64,000 bases of DNA from CAYFPS01 sp964345075. GTDB lineage: Bacteria > CAIWAD01. Below, one piece after another: positions 39,552-47,546 of this stretch; position 1 is the first letter of the stretch; each line of letters begins with the position of its first letter. The notes under the pieces were generated by a model. That model was not told the DNA's origin and did no database searches. It saw only the letters and a program-made list of their open reading frames with translations. Both the position numbers and the translations under genes were made by a program. The stretch lies in assembly GCA_964345075.1 (NCBI GenBank), contig CAYFPS010000012.1, positions 41,687 through 105,686 on the forward strand, given 5' to 3'.

Positions 39552-39579
39552 TAAAGATGAAGGCCTGATTTGCCGTTAT
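39552..39579 (+). promoter_or_regulatory. Possible sigma-28 (FliA)-type promoter for the chemoreceptor gene
   Basis: TAAAGATG (39552-39559) and GCCGTTAT (39572-39579) each match 6 of 8 bases of the flagellar sigma-28 consensus TAAAGTTT-N11-GCCGATAA, with a spacer of 12 instead of 11. The site lies about 40 bases before the start codon of a methyl-accepting chemotaxis protein, a typical sigma-28 target. Confidence 0.45.
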
Positions 39580-39616
39580 CCTACCTGTAGATATGATTTA
39601 AATGGGGGGAAATCAA

Positions 39617-41260
39617 ATGTCTACGAGCCTGAAACGACAAATCATTCTGATTCCTGCTGTTTTCCTCGTCCTGCTCGTGCTTTCCATTGCTGCCACTCTC
39701 TGGGTTGTCAACCTGCAAAAGACCGATGCGCGGGTGCTGAACATCTCCGGCAGACAGCGCATGCTAAGCCAGAAGATGAGCAAGGAGCTCTTCGCTGCGC
39801 AGATTGCGCCGCTGGGAAAGCGCCAGGAAAGCCTGGAGGCCCTGGTTGCAACCGCCAGCCTCTTTGACACATCTCTCAAGGGCATGATTGAAGGAAGCGC
39901 CGAATTGGGTCTTGAGGCCACTTCTTCGGAGGCCATTCAGGCGCAGCTTGCCACGATTCGCGGCCTGTGGCTGCCCTTTCGCAACGCACTCGATCTTGTA
40001 TCACAGCTCGAGCCTGATGATCCACGCTGGCTTGAAGCACTTGACGATGTGTACTCCAAGAACACGGTCCTGCTGAAGGAGAGCAACAAGGCCGTCAGCA
40101 TGTATGAAGAGGGTGCTGGTGGTAAGGTTCTGCTGCTGAAGGAAATCCAGCTGATCCTGCTCTTGCTGGCCGCGGGAACACTGTTTCTTGCCATGCGCTT
40201 TTTACACAAACGTATCACACAGCCGATTCTGGATCTGGAGCACAGCATGCTGGTGCTGGCAGATGGCGATTCCACTCAGGAGATTCCGGGTGTCGATCGT
40301 GTAGACGAGCTGGGCGCCATGGCCCGCGCGGTTGAAGTCTTTCGCGACAAGATGCTGGAAAATGAACGACTGGTGGCCAGTCAGAAGGAACACGAAGCGC
40401 AGGAAGCCAGGCAAAAGCGCGAGATGCTGCTAGAGCTTGCAGCACGCTTCGAGCAGCAAGTGGGAACGGTTGCCGATACCATCCTCAAGGCGGCCGGATC
40501 GCTAAACAGTGAAGCCGGTGATGTGATGCAATTGAGCGAGCACACATCCGGACAGACCGCTGGTATTCTGGAGTCGGTGGCGACCATGTCTGCCGGCATG
40601 GAAAGCGTGAGTGCCACCAGCGAGGAGCTGACATCCACCATCCAGGAGATCGGCCGACAGATGGCGCAATCTGCCCAGACAGCCGATCGCGCTGTCGGGC
40701 TGGCCAATGAAGCCACTGCGCGCGTGCAGCCCCTGACGGAGTCTGCCCAGCGCATCGGTGAAGTCATCGCCATCATTGCCGCCATTGCCGACAAGACGAA
40801 CCTGCTGGCCCTGAACGCAAAAATTGAAGCCGCTCGCGCCGGCAAGGCAGGCATGGGTTTTGGCGTGGTTGCCGATGAAGTCAAATCGCTTGCATCACAG
40901 AGTCGCAGCGCGCTGGATGAGATCTCGAAACACATTCATGAGATCCAGGACGAGAGTAATCAGACAGCGGAAGCCATCAGCAAAATTGCCGAGGCTATTG
41001 GCGAAAATCAGTCCTACATCACCACCATTGCCTCGGCCGTCGAGGAGCAGCAGGCTGCAACCAGCGAGATAGCAGGAAGCATCAGCAGCGCGAGCAGTGA
41101 GATCACCCAGATCAGAAACAAAGTGGAGCTGGTGAATCAGGATGCCGGCAATACCCTCAGTACTTCACGCAGTTCCGCTGACAGCGCCAGCGGAATGGTT
41201 GACGAAGCCAGTCATCTCAAGCGGGAAGTGACGGAACTGCTCAAGGGGCTGCGTGTCTGA
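39617..41260 (+). CDS. Methyl-accepting chemotaxis protein with PilJ/NarX-like sensor
   Basis: The ATG at 39617 follows GGGGGG; an earlier ATG at 39602 would place this site inside the gene. 547 residues: transmembrane helix 1 (~7-30), a sensor with the PilJ/NarX-type motif NISGRQRMLSQKMSKE, helix 2 (~175-195, LILLLLAAGTLFLAMRF), a HAMP domain (~200-250), then a cytoplasmic signalling coiled coil whose tip reads NLLALNAKIEAARAGKAGMG FGVVADEV. It transmits an external signal to CheA/CheW. No C-terminal NWETF-type receptor-modification tail is seen. No che or flagellar genes are in the window. A possible sigma-28 promoter lies upstream. Confidence 0.9.
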   Translation: MSTSLKRQIILIPAVFLVLLVLSIAATLWVVNLQKTDARVLNISGRQRMLSQKMSKELFAAQIAPLGKRQESLEALVATASLFDTSLKGMIEGSAELGLEATSSEAIQAQLATIRGLWLPFRNALDLVSQLEPDDPRWLEALDDVYSKNTVLLKESNKAVSMYEEGAGGKVLLLKEIQLILLLLAAGTLFLAMRFLHKRITQPILDLEHSMLVLADGDSTQEIPGVDRVDELGAMARAVEVFRDKMLENERLVASQKEHEAQEARQKREMLLELAARFEQQVGTVADTILKAAGSLNSEAGDVMQLSEHTSGQTAGILESVATMSAGMESVSATSEELTSTIQEIGRQMAQSAQTADRAVGLANEATARVQPLTESAQRIGEVIAIIAAIADKTNLLALNAKIEAARAGKAGMGFGVVADEVKSLASQSRSALDEISKHIHEIQDESNQTAEAISKIAEAIGENQSYITTIASAVEEQQAATSEIAGSISSASSEITQIRNKVELVNQDAGNTLSTSRSSADSASGMVDEASHLKREVTELLKGLRV

Positions 41261-41310
41261 AGCTCATTCCTGAAGCACAAGGGAAGCGGCTCATTCCCTA
41301 CATTTGAGCC

Positions 41311-43596
41311 ATGAAGAAAAGCATCCTCATTTCAGTGACAGCCCTCCTTGCAGGGCTGTCCTCTATCCCGGCGGTTGCCCATGATGGTCGCAGCCCGGTA
41401 GTGCAGATTGAAAGCACAGGCGTCTGGCAGGAGTTATCGCTTGCCAGGCTGGGCTTTTCCAACGATCGCCTGCTGATTGGCAGTGACCCAGCTGAGATTC
41501 TTGTCGAACAACAGGGCGAAAGCCTGCGGATCAAGGTGGCTGATGAGCGGCCCTGGCGTGTGTTGTCGACGAACCAGGGCGATCTGCTGCTCAAGTTCCA
41601 AAGCGGCCTGAAGGCCAGCTTTGCCTATTCGGGTCAGGCTGGTGATACAGTCCATGTCTTTGGCAGCTTCAATAGCTGGAACCGTCAGAGCCTGCCCCTT
41701 GAGGAGACAAGCCCCGGCCACTTTGCCCTCACGCTGAATCTGCAGGCGGGTGACTATCCCTACCTCCTCCGTGTCAACGGCCGTGATATGCGCGACCCGG
41801 CATGCCAGGACAGTCTGCCCAATGGTTTTGGTGACTGGAACTCACTGATCAAGCTTAAGGAGCCGGCATTCAGTCCCCTGCGACTGGGGCGGCTCGGCTG
41901 GCAGATTGATGGTGATACACGCCATCTGCGCTTTCTGATTGAAGGTGCCGATCACCCGGAGTGGGCCGGTCTTCATGGTAACCGGTCGCTTGCCGGGAAT
42001 CAGGTCTGGATCACGGCAGACACGCTGCATGTCAGCCTGCCACTGGAAGCGCCAATTGGTCCGGACCTTTTGCGCATTGCCGTATACGAGGGACAGCGTT
42101 CCAGCGCCTTGCAGACGGTTTTCTTTTCCGAGGACTTCATCTGGGAAGATGCCATCGTATACGCGCTGATGCCCGATCGCTTTCGTAACGGCAATCCCGC
42201 AAACGATGATCCTGTGATACATGAAGACCTGCTGCCTCCAGCCAACTGGCAGGGAGGCGACCTGACAGGCATTCAGCAGGCCATGGACGAGGGCTACTTC
42301 CAAAAGCTGGGCGTCAATGTGCTCTGGATCTATCCATTAAACGAGAGCACGGACAAGGCCTGGCGCGAGTATCCCGAGCCCCATCGCATGTATACGGGCT
42401 ATCATGGCTACTGGCCCGTTCACCCCACGCGCCTGGAACCACGCTTTGGCAGTGCAGAGGAATTCAGCACACTTGTAACACGCGCTCACGAGGCGGACAC
42501 GCGCGTGATCCTCGATCTGGTCGCCAATCATGTGCACGAGGAACACCCCTGGGTCAGCCAGCACCCTGACTGGTTCGGCAAGTTGGAACTGCCCGATGGC
42601 AGTCTAAATCTGCGCAGCTGGGACGAGCACCGCCTGACCACCTGGTTCGAGCCTTACATGCCGGATCTGGATTACGCCAACAGTCCGGAAGCTGTAGAAG
42701 CCATGACCGATGCCGCTGTCGAGTGGATCGGCCGCTACGGCCTGGACGGCTTCCGCCATGACGCTGTCAAGCATGTGCCCCGTGTCTTCTGGGCACGGCT
42801 GACAGAAAAGCTGGCCGAGCGCTTTCCCGGAAGGGACTTCTATCAGATCGGCGAAACCTTCGGCAGCGATGAGCTTATTGCCTCCTATGTCGGGCCCGAT
42901 GCCATGGACGCTCAGTTCAACTTCAACCTGTTCCATCCTGCTCGCGAAGTCTTTCTGGACGATACACGCGCCTTCACCGAGCTTGAGCGACTGCTGGAAC
43001 AGAATCTGGATGTACACGGCCCCAACCACCGCATGGGCAATCTGATGGACAGCCACGACAAGGAGCGCTATCCCAGTCTGGCTGAAGGTGACACAGGGCT
43101 TTCCGGCATGAATCTGGCTGAAGTCGCCTGGACGAATCCTCCAGAGAACGATGATCCGCTGACATACCAGAAGACCAGGCTCTACCTGAGTTACCTCCTG
43201 ACCATTCCCGGCATTCCCTTCCTGTATTACGGTGATGAAATTGCCATGGCGGGCGCGACCGACCCGGATAATCGCCGCATGATGCGCTTTGGCAGCCAGT
43301 TAAACGAGCTGGAGCAGGAAATGCTGGAGGCAACCTCCAATTGGGTTTGCATCAGGCGTGACCGTGTGGAGCTTAGGCGCGGCGACTTTCACATTGTCCA
43401 TGCAGATCAGGAGGCCATTTGCTGGCTCCGTTCTGCCGAGAAGCCAGACGGCTCTGTATCACGCAGCCTGGCAGCCCTGAACAAGAGCAATCAGTCCGTG
43501 GAGCTGGAATTGGCTCTTCCCTTCGGACTGGGTACACATAAACTGGTCGTTCCTGCTCTATCCGGCAGCTGGATGGCCCTTGAGGAGATGCCATGA
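41311..43596 (+). CDS. Exported GH13 alpha-amylase-family enzyme (maltodextrin-degrading)
   Basis: 761 residues with a signal peptide (MKKSILISVTALLAGLSSIPAVA). A CBM48-like sandwich (VHVFGSFNSWNRQSLPLEE, GDYPYLLRVNG) at ~110-160 precedes the GH13 barrel (~285-690): entry VYALMPDRFRNG, region I DLVANHVHEEHP, region II DGFRHDAVKH (nucleophile Asp, ~485), region III QIGETFG (acid/base Glu, ~515), region IV MDSHDKER (transition-state Asp, ~583; His-Asp pair kept, Asn replaced by Ser). The layout resembles neopullulanase/cyclomaltodextrinase-type enzymes, but the signal peptide suggests action on imported or external oligosaccharides. No Shine-Dalgarno is obvious. The stop overlaps hisC by four bases. 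Confidence 0.85.
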   Translation: MKKSILISVTALLAGLSSIPAVAHDGRSPVVQIESTGVWQELSLARLGFSNDRLLIGSDPAEILVEQQGESLRIKVADERPWRVLSTNQGDLLLKFQSGLKASFAYSGQAGDTVHVFGSFNSWNRQSLPLEETSPGHFALTLNLQAGDYPYLLRVNGRDMRDPACQDSLPNGFGDWNSLIKLKEPAFSPLRLGRLGWQIDGDTRHLRFLIEGADHPEWAGLHGNRSLAGNQVWITADTLHVSLPLEAPIGPDLLRIAVYEGQRSSALQTVFFSEDFIWEDAIVYALMPDRFRNGNPANDDPVIHEDLLPPANWQGGDLTGIQQAMDEGYFQKLGVNVLWIYPLNESTDKAWREYPEPHRMYTGYHGYWPVHPTRLEPRFGSAEEFSTLVTRAHEADTRVILDLVANHVHEEHPWVSQHPDWFGKLELPDGSLNLRSWDEHRLTTWFEPYMPDLDYANSPEAVEAMTDAAVEWIGRYGLDGFRHDAVKHVPRVFWARLTEKLAERFPGRDFYQIGETFGSDELIASYVGPDAMDAQFNFNLFHPAREVFLDDTRAFTELERLLEQNLDVHGPNHRMGNLMDSHDKERYPSLAEGDTGLSGMNLAEVAWTNPPENDDPLTYQKTRLYLSYLLTIPGIPFLYYGDEIAMAGATDPDNRRMMRFGSQLNELEQEMLEATSNWVCIRRDRVELRRGDFHIVHADQEAICWLRSAEKPDGSVSRSLAALNKSNQSVELELALPFGLGTHKLVVPALSGSWMALEEMP

Positions 43597-44687
43597 GCAA
43601 GCGGCAGCTGGTTCCAACGCACATTCGTGACCTGCACCCCTACAAGCCGGGCAAGCCCATCTGGGAGGTTCAGCAGGAACTGGGGCTGGAAACCGTCTAC
43701 AAACTGGCCTCGAACGAGAATCCCTTTGGCGCCAGCCCAATGGCGCTTGAAGCGATTCGCTCCACTCTTTCCGATCTGGCGCGCTACCCGGATGTAGGGG
43801 CACTGACGCTGCGCGGGGCGCTTGCCACCAACTTCTCGCTTAAGAAGGAAAACGTCATCTGCGGTTCCGGCAGTGAGAGCATCATGGCCACCATCCTGCG
43901 CACCTTTACTGAGCCGCTGGACGAAGTCCTCACCTGCGAGGGCACCTTTGTAGGGCTGTATGTGCTCACGCAGAGCGCCGGCCTGACGCTGAAGACCGTA
44001 CCCCTGAAGGATTACACCTTTGATCTTGGTGCAATCGGCGATGCCATCAGCGAGAAAACCCGCATTATTTATCTGGCCAACCCGAACAACCCGACAGGGA
44101 GCATTTTCGGGCGTGAGGCATTCGAGCGTTTGATGAAGCGGGTCCCCGACCATGTACTTGTGATACTCGACGAAGCATACATCGAATATGTAACACCGGG
44201 TGCCGACTTTCCAGATTCCATGAGCTATCGCTTTGATAACGTGATCACCCTGCGAACCTTTTCAAAGGCGCACGGACTGGCCGGTCTGCGCGTTGGTTAC
44301 GGTTTTGCCCATGAAGATCTGATCACGAACCTGCTCAAGATCAAACTCCCCTTTGAGCCTTCCATTCCGGCACAGGCAGCCGGCATGGCTGCATTGCTGG
44401 ATGATGAGTTTTTGGAAAGAACCATTTCGCAGAACGCCCGTTGGCGGGATCACTTTCACAATGCCCTGGAAGAAAAAGGCTTCAGACCAGTTCCTTCAGA
44501 AGCCAATTTTGTGATGTTCCCGATGGCCGGGATCGACGAGGCAGCGGCCTTTACTCAGCACTGCCTCGAGCAGGGCGTGATTGTGCGACCACTGCCGCCC
44601 TTCCGCATTCCCGAAGGCGTGCGTGTCTCCACAGGTCTGGATCACGAAGGTGAAGCATTCCTTAGCGCGCTGGAGAGCTGGAAATGA
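43593..44687 (+). CDS. hisC: Histidinol-phosphate aminotransferase-type PLP enzyme
   Basis: 364 residues of fold-type I aminotransferase. HisC hallmarks: YKLASNENPFGASP near the N-terminus, YLANPNNPTGS, LDEAYIEY, and the PLP-binding Lys in TLRTFSKAHGLAGLRVGYGF (~225), with VRVSTG at the end. It exchanges the amino group between glutamate and imidazole-acetol phosphate in histidine synthesis; related enzymes act on aromatic amino acids. It is outside any his operon and overlaps the amylase upstream and the flavin reductase downstream by ATGA, so it might serve a different keto acid. Confidence 0.85.
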   Translation: MSKRQLVPTHIRDLHPYKPGKPIWEVQQELGLETVYKLASNENPFGASPMALEAIRSTLSDLARYPDVGALTLRGALATNFSLKKENVICGSGSESIMATILRTFTEPLDEVLTCEGTFVGLYVLTQSAGLTLKTVPLKDYTFDLGAIGDAISEKTRIIYLANPNNPTGSIFGREAFERLMKRVPDHVLVILDEAYIEYVTPGADFPDSMSYRFDNVITLRTFSKAHGLAGLRVGYGFAHEDLITNLLKIKLPFEPSIPAQAAGMAALLDDEFLERTISQNARWRDHFHNALEEKGFRPVPSEANFVMFPMAGIDEAAAFTQHCLEQGVIVRPLPPFRIPEGVRVSTGLDHEGEAFLSALESWK

Positions 44688-45331
44688 GCTGGCCCCACCC
44701 CCTGACGGGGCTGAATGAACGGGAACACATTCGCCTGATCAACAGCCTGAGCGGTTTTCGCAATGCCTTCCTGGTGGGAACAGCGGACAATCAGGGAAAG
44801 AGCAACCTGGCCATCTTCGCCAGTATTTTCCATGTGGACGCCAAACCGCCCCTGATCGGTATGCTCAGCAGGCCGGACAGCGTCGAGCGTCACACACTTG
44901 AAAACATTCGCGCGACAGGCTGCTGGACCTTGAGTGGTGTCACACGGGAAATGGTTCCCCAGGCGCACCATACCAGCGCCCGTTTTGATCGTGATACAAG
45001 TGAATTTGCTGCAACCAGCCTTGAAGAGGATCATCTTGACGGCTTTCATGCACCGCATGTCAAGGGCAGCCCGCTGGTTCTTGCCCTCAATCTGCGTGAT
45101 GAGATCAAGCTGGAGATCAATGGAACCGTTCTGTTGATCGGAGAGATTCAGCACATGAACTTCGACCGGCAGGCCCTTGGCAAGGATGGCTGGCTGGACA
45201 TAGGGAAGCTGGGACTGGTGGCCGTTTCCGGGCTGGATGCCTATCATGTGACACAGCGGATTGGACGACTGTCTTACGCCAAGGTCAATCAGACACCGGA
45301 GTGGATTGAAGGTGGTCCTCAGCGAAGCTGA
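44684..45331 (+). CDS. Flavin reductase-domain protein (flavoredoxin/DIM6-NTAB family)
   Basis: 215 residues with a split-barrel FMN-binding flavin-reductase-like fold: NAFLVGTADNQGKSNLAIFA, PPLIGMLSRPDSVERHTLEN (substrate/FMN loop), TGCWTLSGV, and a C-terminal LVAVSGLDAYHV with SYAKV. Such proteins reduce flavin or carry electrons as flavoredoxin. Third gene of the amylase-hisC operon (ATGA overlap at 44684-44687). The 3' end overlaps the convergent alkyltransferase gene by 13 bases. Confidence 0.8.
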   Translation: MSWPHPLTGLNEREHIRLINSLSGFRNAFLVGTADNQGKSNLAIFASIFHVDAKPPLIGMLSRPDSVERHTLENIRATGCWTLSGVTREMVPQAHHTSARFDRDTSEFAATSLEEDHLDGFHAPHVKGSPLVLALNLRDEIKLEINGTVLLIGEIQHMNFDRQALGKDGWLDIGKLGLVAVSGLDAYHVTQRIGRLSYAKVNQTPEWIEGGPQRS

Positions 45332-45831
45332 GCTTCATGAATCAGCATTTCGCGTTTGATTGAGCTGCCCCAGCGATACTGTCCGACTCCGCCCTTGACA
45401 GGCAGCACACGGTGGCAGGGAATCAACCAGCTGATCGCGTTGGCACCAACAGCACTGCCAACTGCTCTGGCCGCACCCTTTTTGCCGATCGCCTGAGCTA
45501 GATCACCGTAATGTATCACGGATCCCCGGGGAATTCCGCAAAGGCCACGCCAGACCTGCTGCTGAAAGCCCGTGCCCTTGAGCAATAGGCCGATCCCCGC
45601 CTGCTCGTCTTCTGTCCCGAACATGCGCTTGATCAGGTCAGCCGGGGCTGGGGATGTCAGCTCGTTGATCTCCGCTCCCTTCCAGTGGCGGGCAAGCCCC
45701 TCAAAACCCTCCGTGAAGTCAACTTCACGATGAAAGGAAAGCCAGGCTACAAGCCCTTCACAAGTTCCAAGAAGGGCAGGGCCAAAAGGTGTCCGGATTC
45801 GATATGCTGCGATGCGTCTTGCGGTAGCCAT
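45319..45831 (-). CDS. ogt: Methylated-DNA--protein-cysteine methyltransferase (Ogt-like)
   Basis: 170 residues. The acceptor motif IPCHRVLP is at about residue 139, preceded by the DNA-binding helix-turn-helix with IPRGSVIHYGDLAQAIGK and ARAVGSAVGAN. The protein takes alkyl groups from O6-alkylguanine onto the Cys in a suicide reaction. The start ATG (45831) overlaps the upstream ABC transporter stop in TGATG. Co-transcription with an exporter is unusual, but a joint detoxification role is conceivable. No Ada-type regulatory domain. Confidence 0.9.
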   Translation of the reverse strand: MATARRIAAYRIRTPFGPALLGTCEGLVAWLSFHREVDFTEGFEGLARHWKGAEINELTSPAPADLIKRMFGTEDEQAGIGLLLKGTGFQQQVWRGLCGIPRGSVIHYGDLAQAIGKKGAARAVGSAVGANAISWLIPCHRVLPVKGGVGQYRWGSSIKREMLIHEAQLR

Positions 45832-47546
45832 CAAGCGTCCTCTCGAGCAAAGAGCTCTCGATATGCCGGTTCACGGCTGAGTAATTCCTCGTGTCTCCCC
45901 TGATGCACGAAGCGCCCCTTTTCCAGCCAGACGACACGATCCGCCTCTCGCGCGGTTGCCTCGCGATGGGTGGCTACCAATACAGCCGATTCTGGAAGCC
46001 ATTCGCGCAGCCGCTTCCAGAAGAGTTGCTCGGTTGCAGCATCCAGGGCACTGGTGGCATCATCCAGCAGAAGGATGGAAGGGCGGGTTGCCAGCGCACG
46101 GGCCAGTGCCACGCGGCCGCGCTGCCCACCAGACAAGCCGACACCACCCTGCTCGATGTGCCTCTCAGGCGGAAACTCATCGATGACACAGGCCGTATAC
46201 AAGGCCATTTTCATCGCATCCTCATCCACCTTCTCGCGAGCCATTTGCACATTCTCGGCAACGCTGCCTGAAAAAAGCAGGCTCTCCTGCGGCACCCACC
46301 CCAGCCAGTTCGATCGATCCTCGGAAGACAGTTCCCGCACATCTGTATCACCAAGCAGCACGTGTCCACCAGCCGGGTCGTGCAGTCCGGCGCAGAGCTC
46401 AAGTAGCACGGATTTGCCACAACCAACAGGCCCGACAAGCGCAACCGTTTCGCCTTGTCGGACATTCAGCTCCACGCCCTCAAGCAAGGACTGGCGTTCC
46501 CCGGGCCAGGTAAAGACCAGACCATCAATCTTCAGCTGATCAAGCCTGCCAGGCTGATTCTGCCCGTCGGAGCGCTCCGGCTCGCGCTCAATCTCCAGCA
46601 TGCGATCGACGCTTGATGCGACTACAGTGGTAGAGACAAAGAACCAGGAAAGTGTCCAGAGTGGGTTCGTCAGGCTGGAGAGGTAGGCAACAAAAGCATA
46701 GAAGTCGCCCAGCGTAATCTCGCCCCTGACCAGATAGACTCCACCGGCGAAAAGTACGATGATCACGCCGCTCTGGTTAAGCAGCGCGCCAAGCCCCTCC
46801 AGCACGGCACGCAGGGTCAGCACATTCTTTTCGCTTTTTACGCGACGCTTCAGCGCACCCTTCAAAAGCAGTGATTGCGCCCTTTCAGCGGCGTAGGAAA
46901 GCACGATGCGAATCCCACTGAATGCGCTTTCAAGCACATCCACTGTATCACTTGTGCGCGCCTGCCTTTCGCTGTAATGCCTTTCCTGAAGGTGTTCGGT
47001 CCGCGTCAATAGCCAGACGACAATCGGAAGCGGTGATACAGCCATCAAAGTCAGGCGCCAGTCCAGCACAAACATCACAGCCAGGGCGAAGGCCAGCCTG
47101 AAGAATGCTTCAATTGGCCTGAAGACCCCACTGCAGCTGTACCAGTGCAGTTTGTCTTCCGCATCAATATCGTCCGTCAGGCGTGTGACAAGGTCCCCGC
47201 TGCGAAAGCGGGAGAAGAATCCGGCATCCTTGCGCAGCACTCGCCGGAAGATGTTCAGCCGAATATCGTAGCCGTGTTCCAGATTCAACCAGGCCCGTGA
47301 TACAGGCAAGAGCCACTGAATCAACTGCTGAAAAATTCCGGCAGCTACCAACGCCAGCACCCAGCGCCTGCCACCAACAGGATCGCCTTCGTGCACGAGC
47401 TTGTCGATCACAAACTTGAAGATCAGCGGGTAGAGCGTGCTGGCTGCCACAGCCAGAGCAGTAAGCATCAGCACAACCAGCATGCCGCTTCCATGCTGCT
47501 TCCAGTAAGGCATGAACCAGGCCAAAACCTTGCGCAGCGCTTTCAT
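45831..47546 (-). CDS. ABC exporter half-transporter, degenerate-site subunit
   Basis: 571 residues: six-helix ABC exporter membrane domain (~1-310), then an ATPase domain with Walker A GPVGCGKSVLLE, signature LSGGQRGRVALARAL, Walker B SILLLDDATSALD and a switch His in VATHRE. The residue after Walker B is Asp instead of the catalytic Glu, whereas the signature is canonical. Its partner (47543-49375) shows the opposite pattern, so the pair forms a heterodimer with one active and one degenerate ATP site, as in TM287/288 and BmrCD. ATGA overlap with the partner. Substrate unknown, probably a lipophilic compound. Confidence 0.9.
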   Translation of the reverse strand: MKALRKVLAWFMPYWKQHGSGMLVVLMLTALAVAASTLYPLIFKFVIDKLVHEGDPVGGRRWVLALVAAGIFQQLIQWLLPVSRAWLNLEHGYDIRLNIFRRVLRKDAGFFSRFRSGDLVTRLTDDIDAEDKLHWYSCSGVFRPIEAFFRLAFALAVMFVLDWRLTLMAVSPLPIVVWLLTRTEHLQERHYSERQARTSDTVDVLESAFSGIRIVLSYAAERAQSLLLKGALKRRVKSEKNVLTLRAVLEGLGALLNQSGVIIVLFAGGVYLVRGEITLGDFYAFVAYLSSLTNPLWTLSWFFVSTTVVASSVDRMLEIEREPERSDGQNQPGRLDQLKIDGLVFTWPGERQSLLEGVELNVRQGETVALVGPVGCGKSVLLELCAGLHDPAGGHVLLGDTDVRELSSEDRSNWLGWVPQESLLFSGSVAENVQMAREKVDEDAMKMALYTACVIDEFPPERHIEQGGVGLSGGQRGRVALARALATRPSILLLDDATSALDAATEQLFWKRLREWLPESAVLVATHREATAREADRVVWLEKGRFVHQGRHEELLSREPAYRELFAREDA

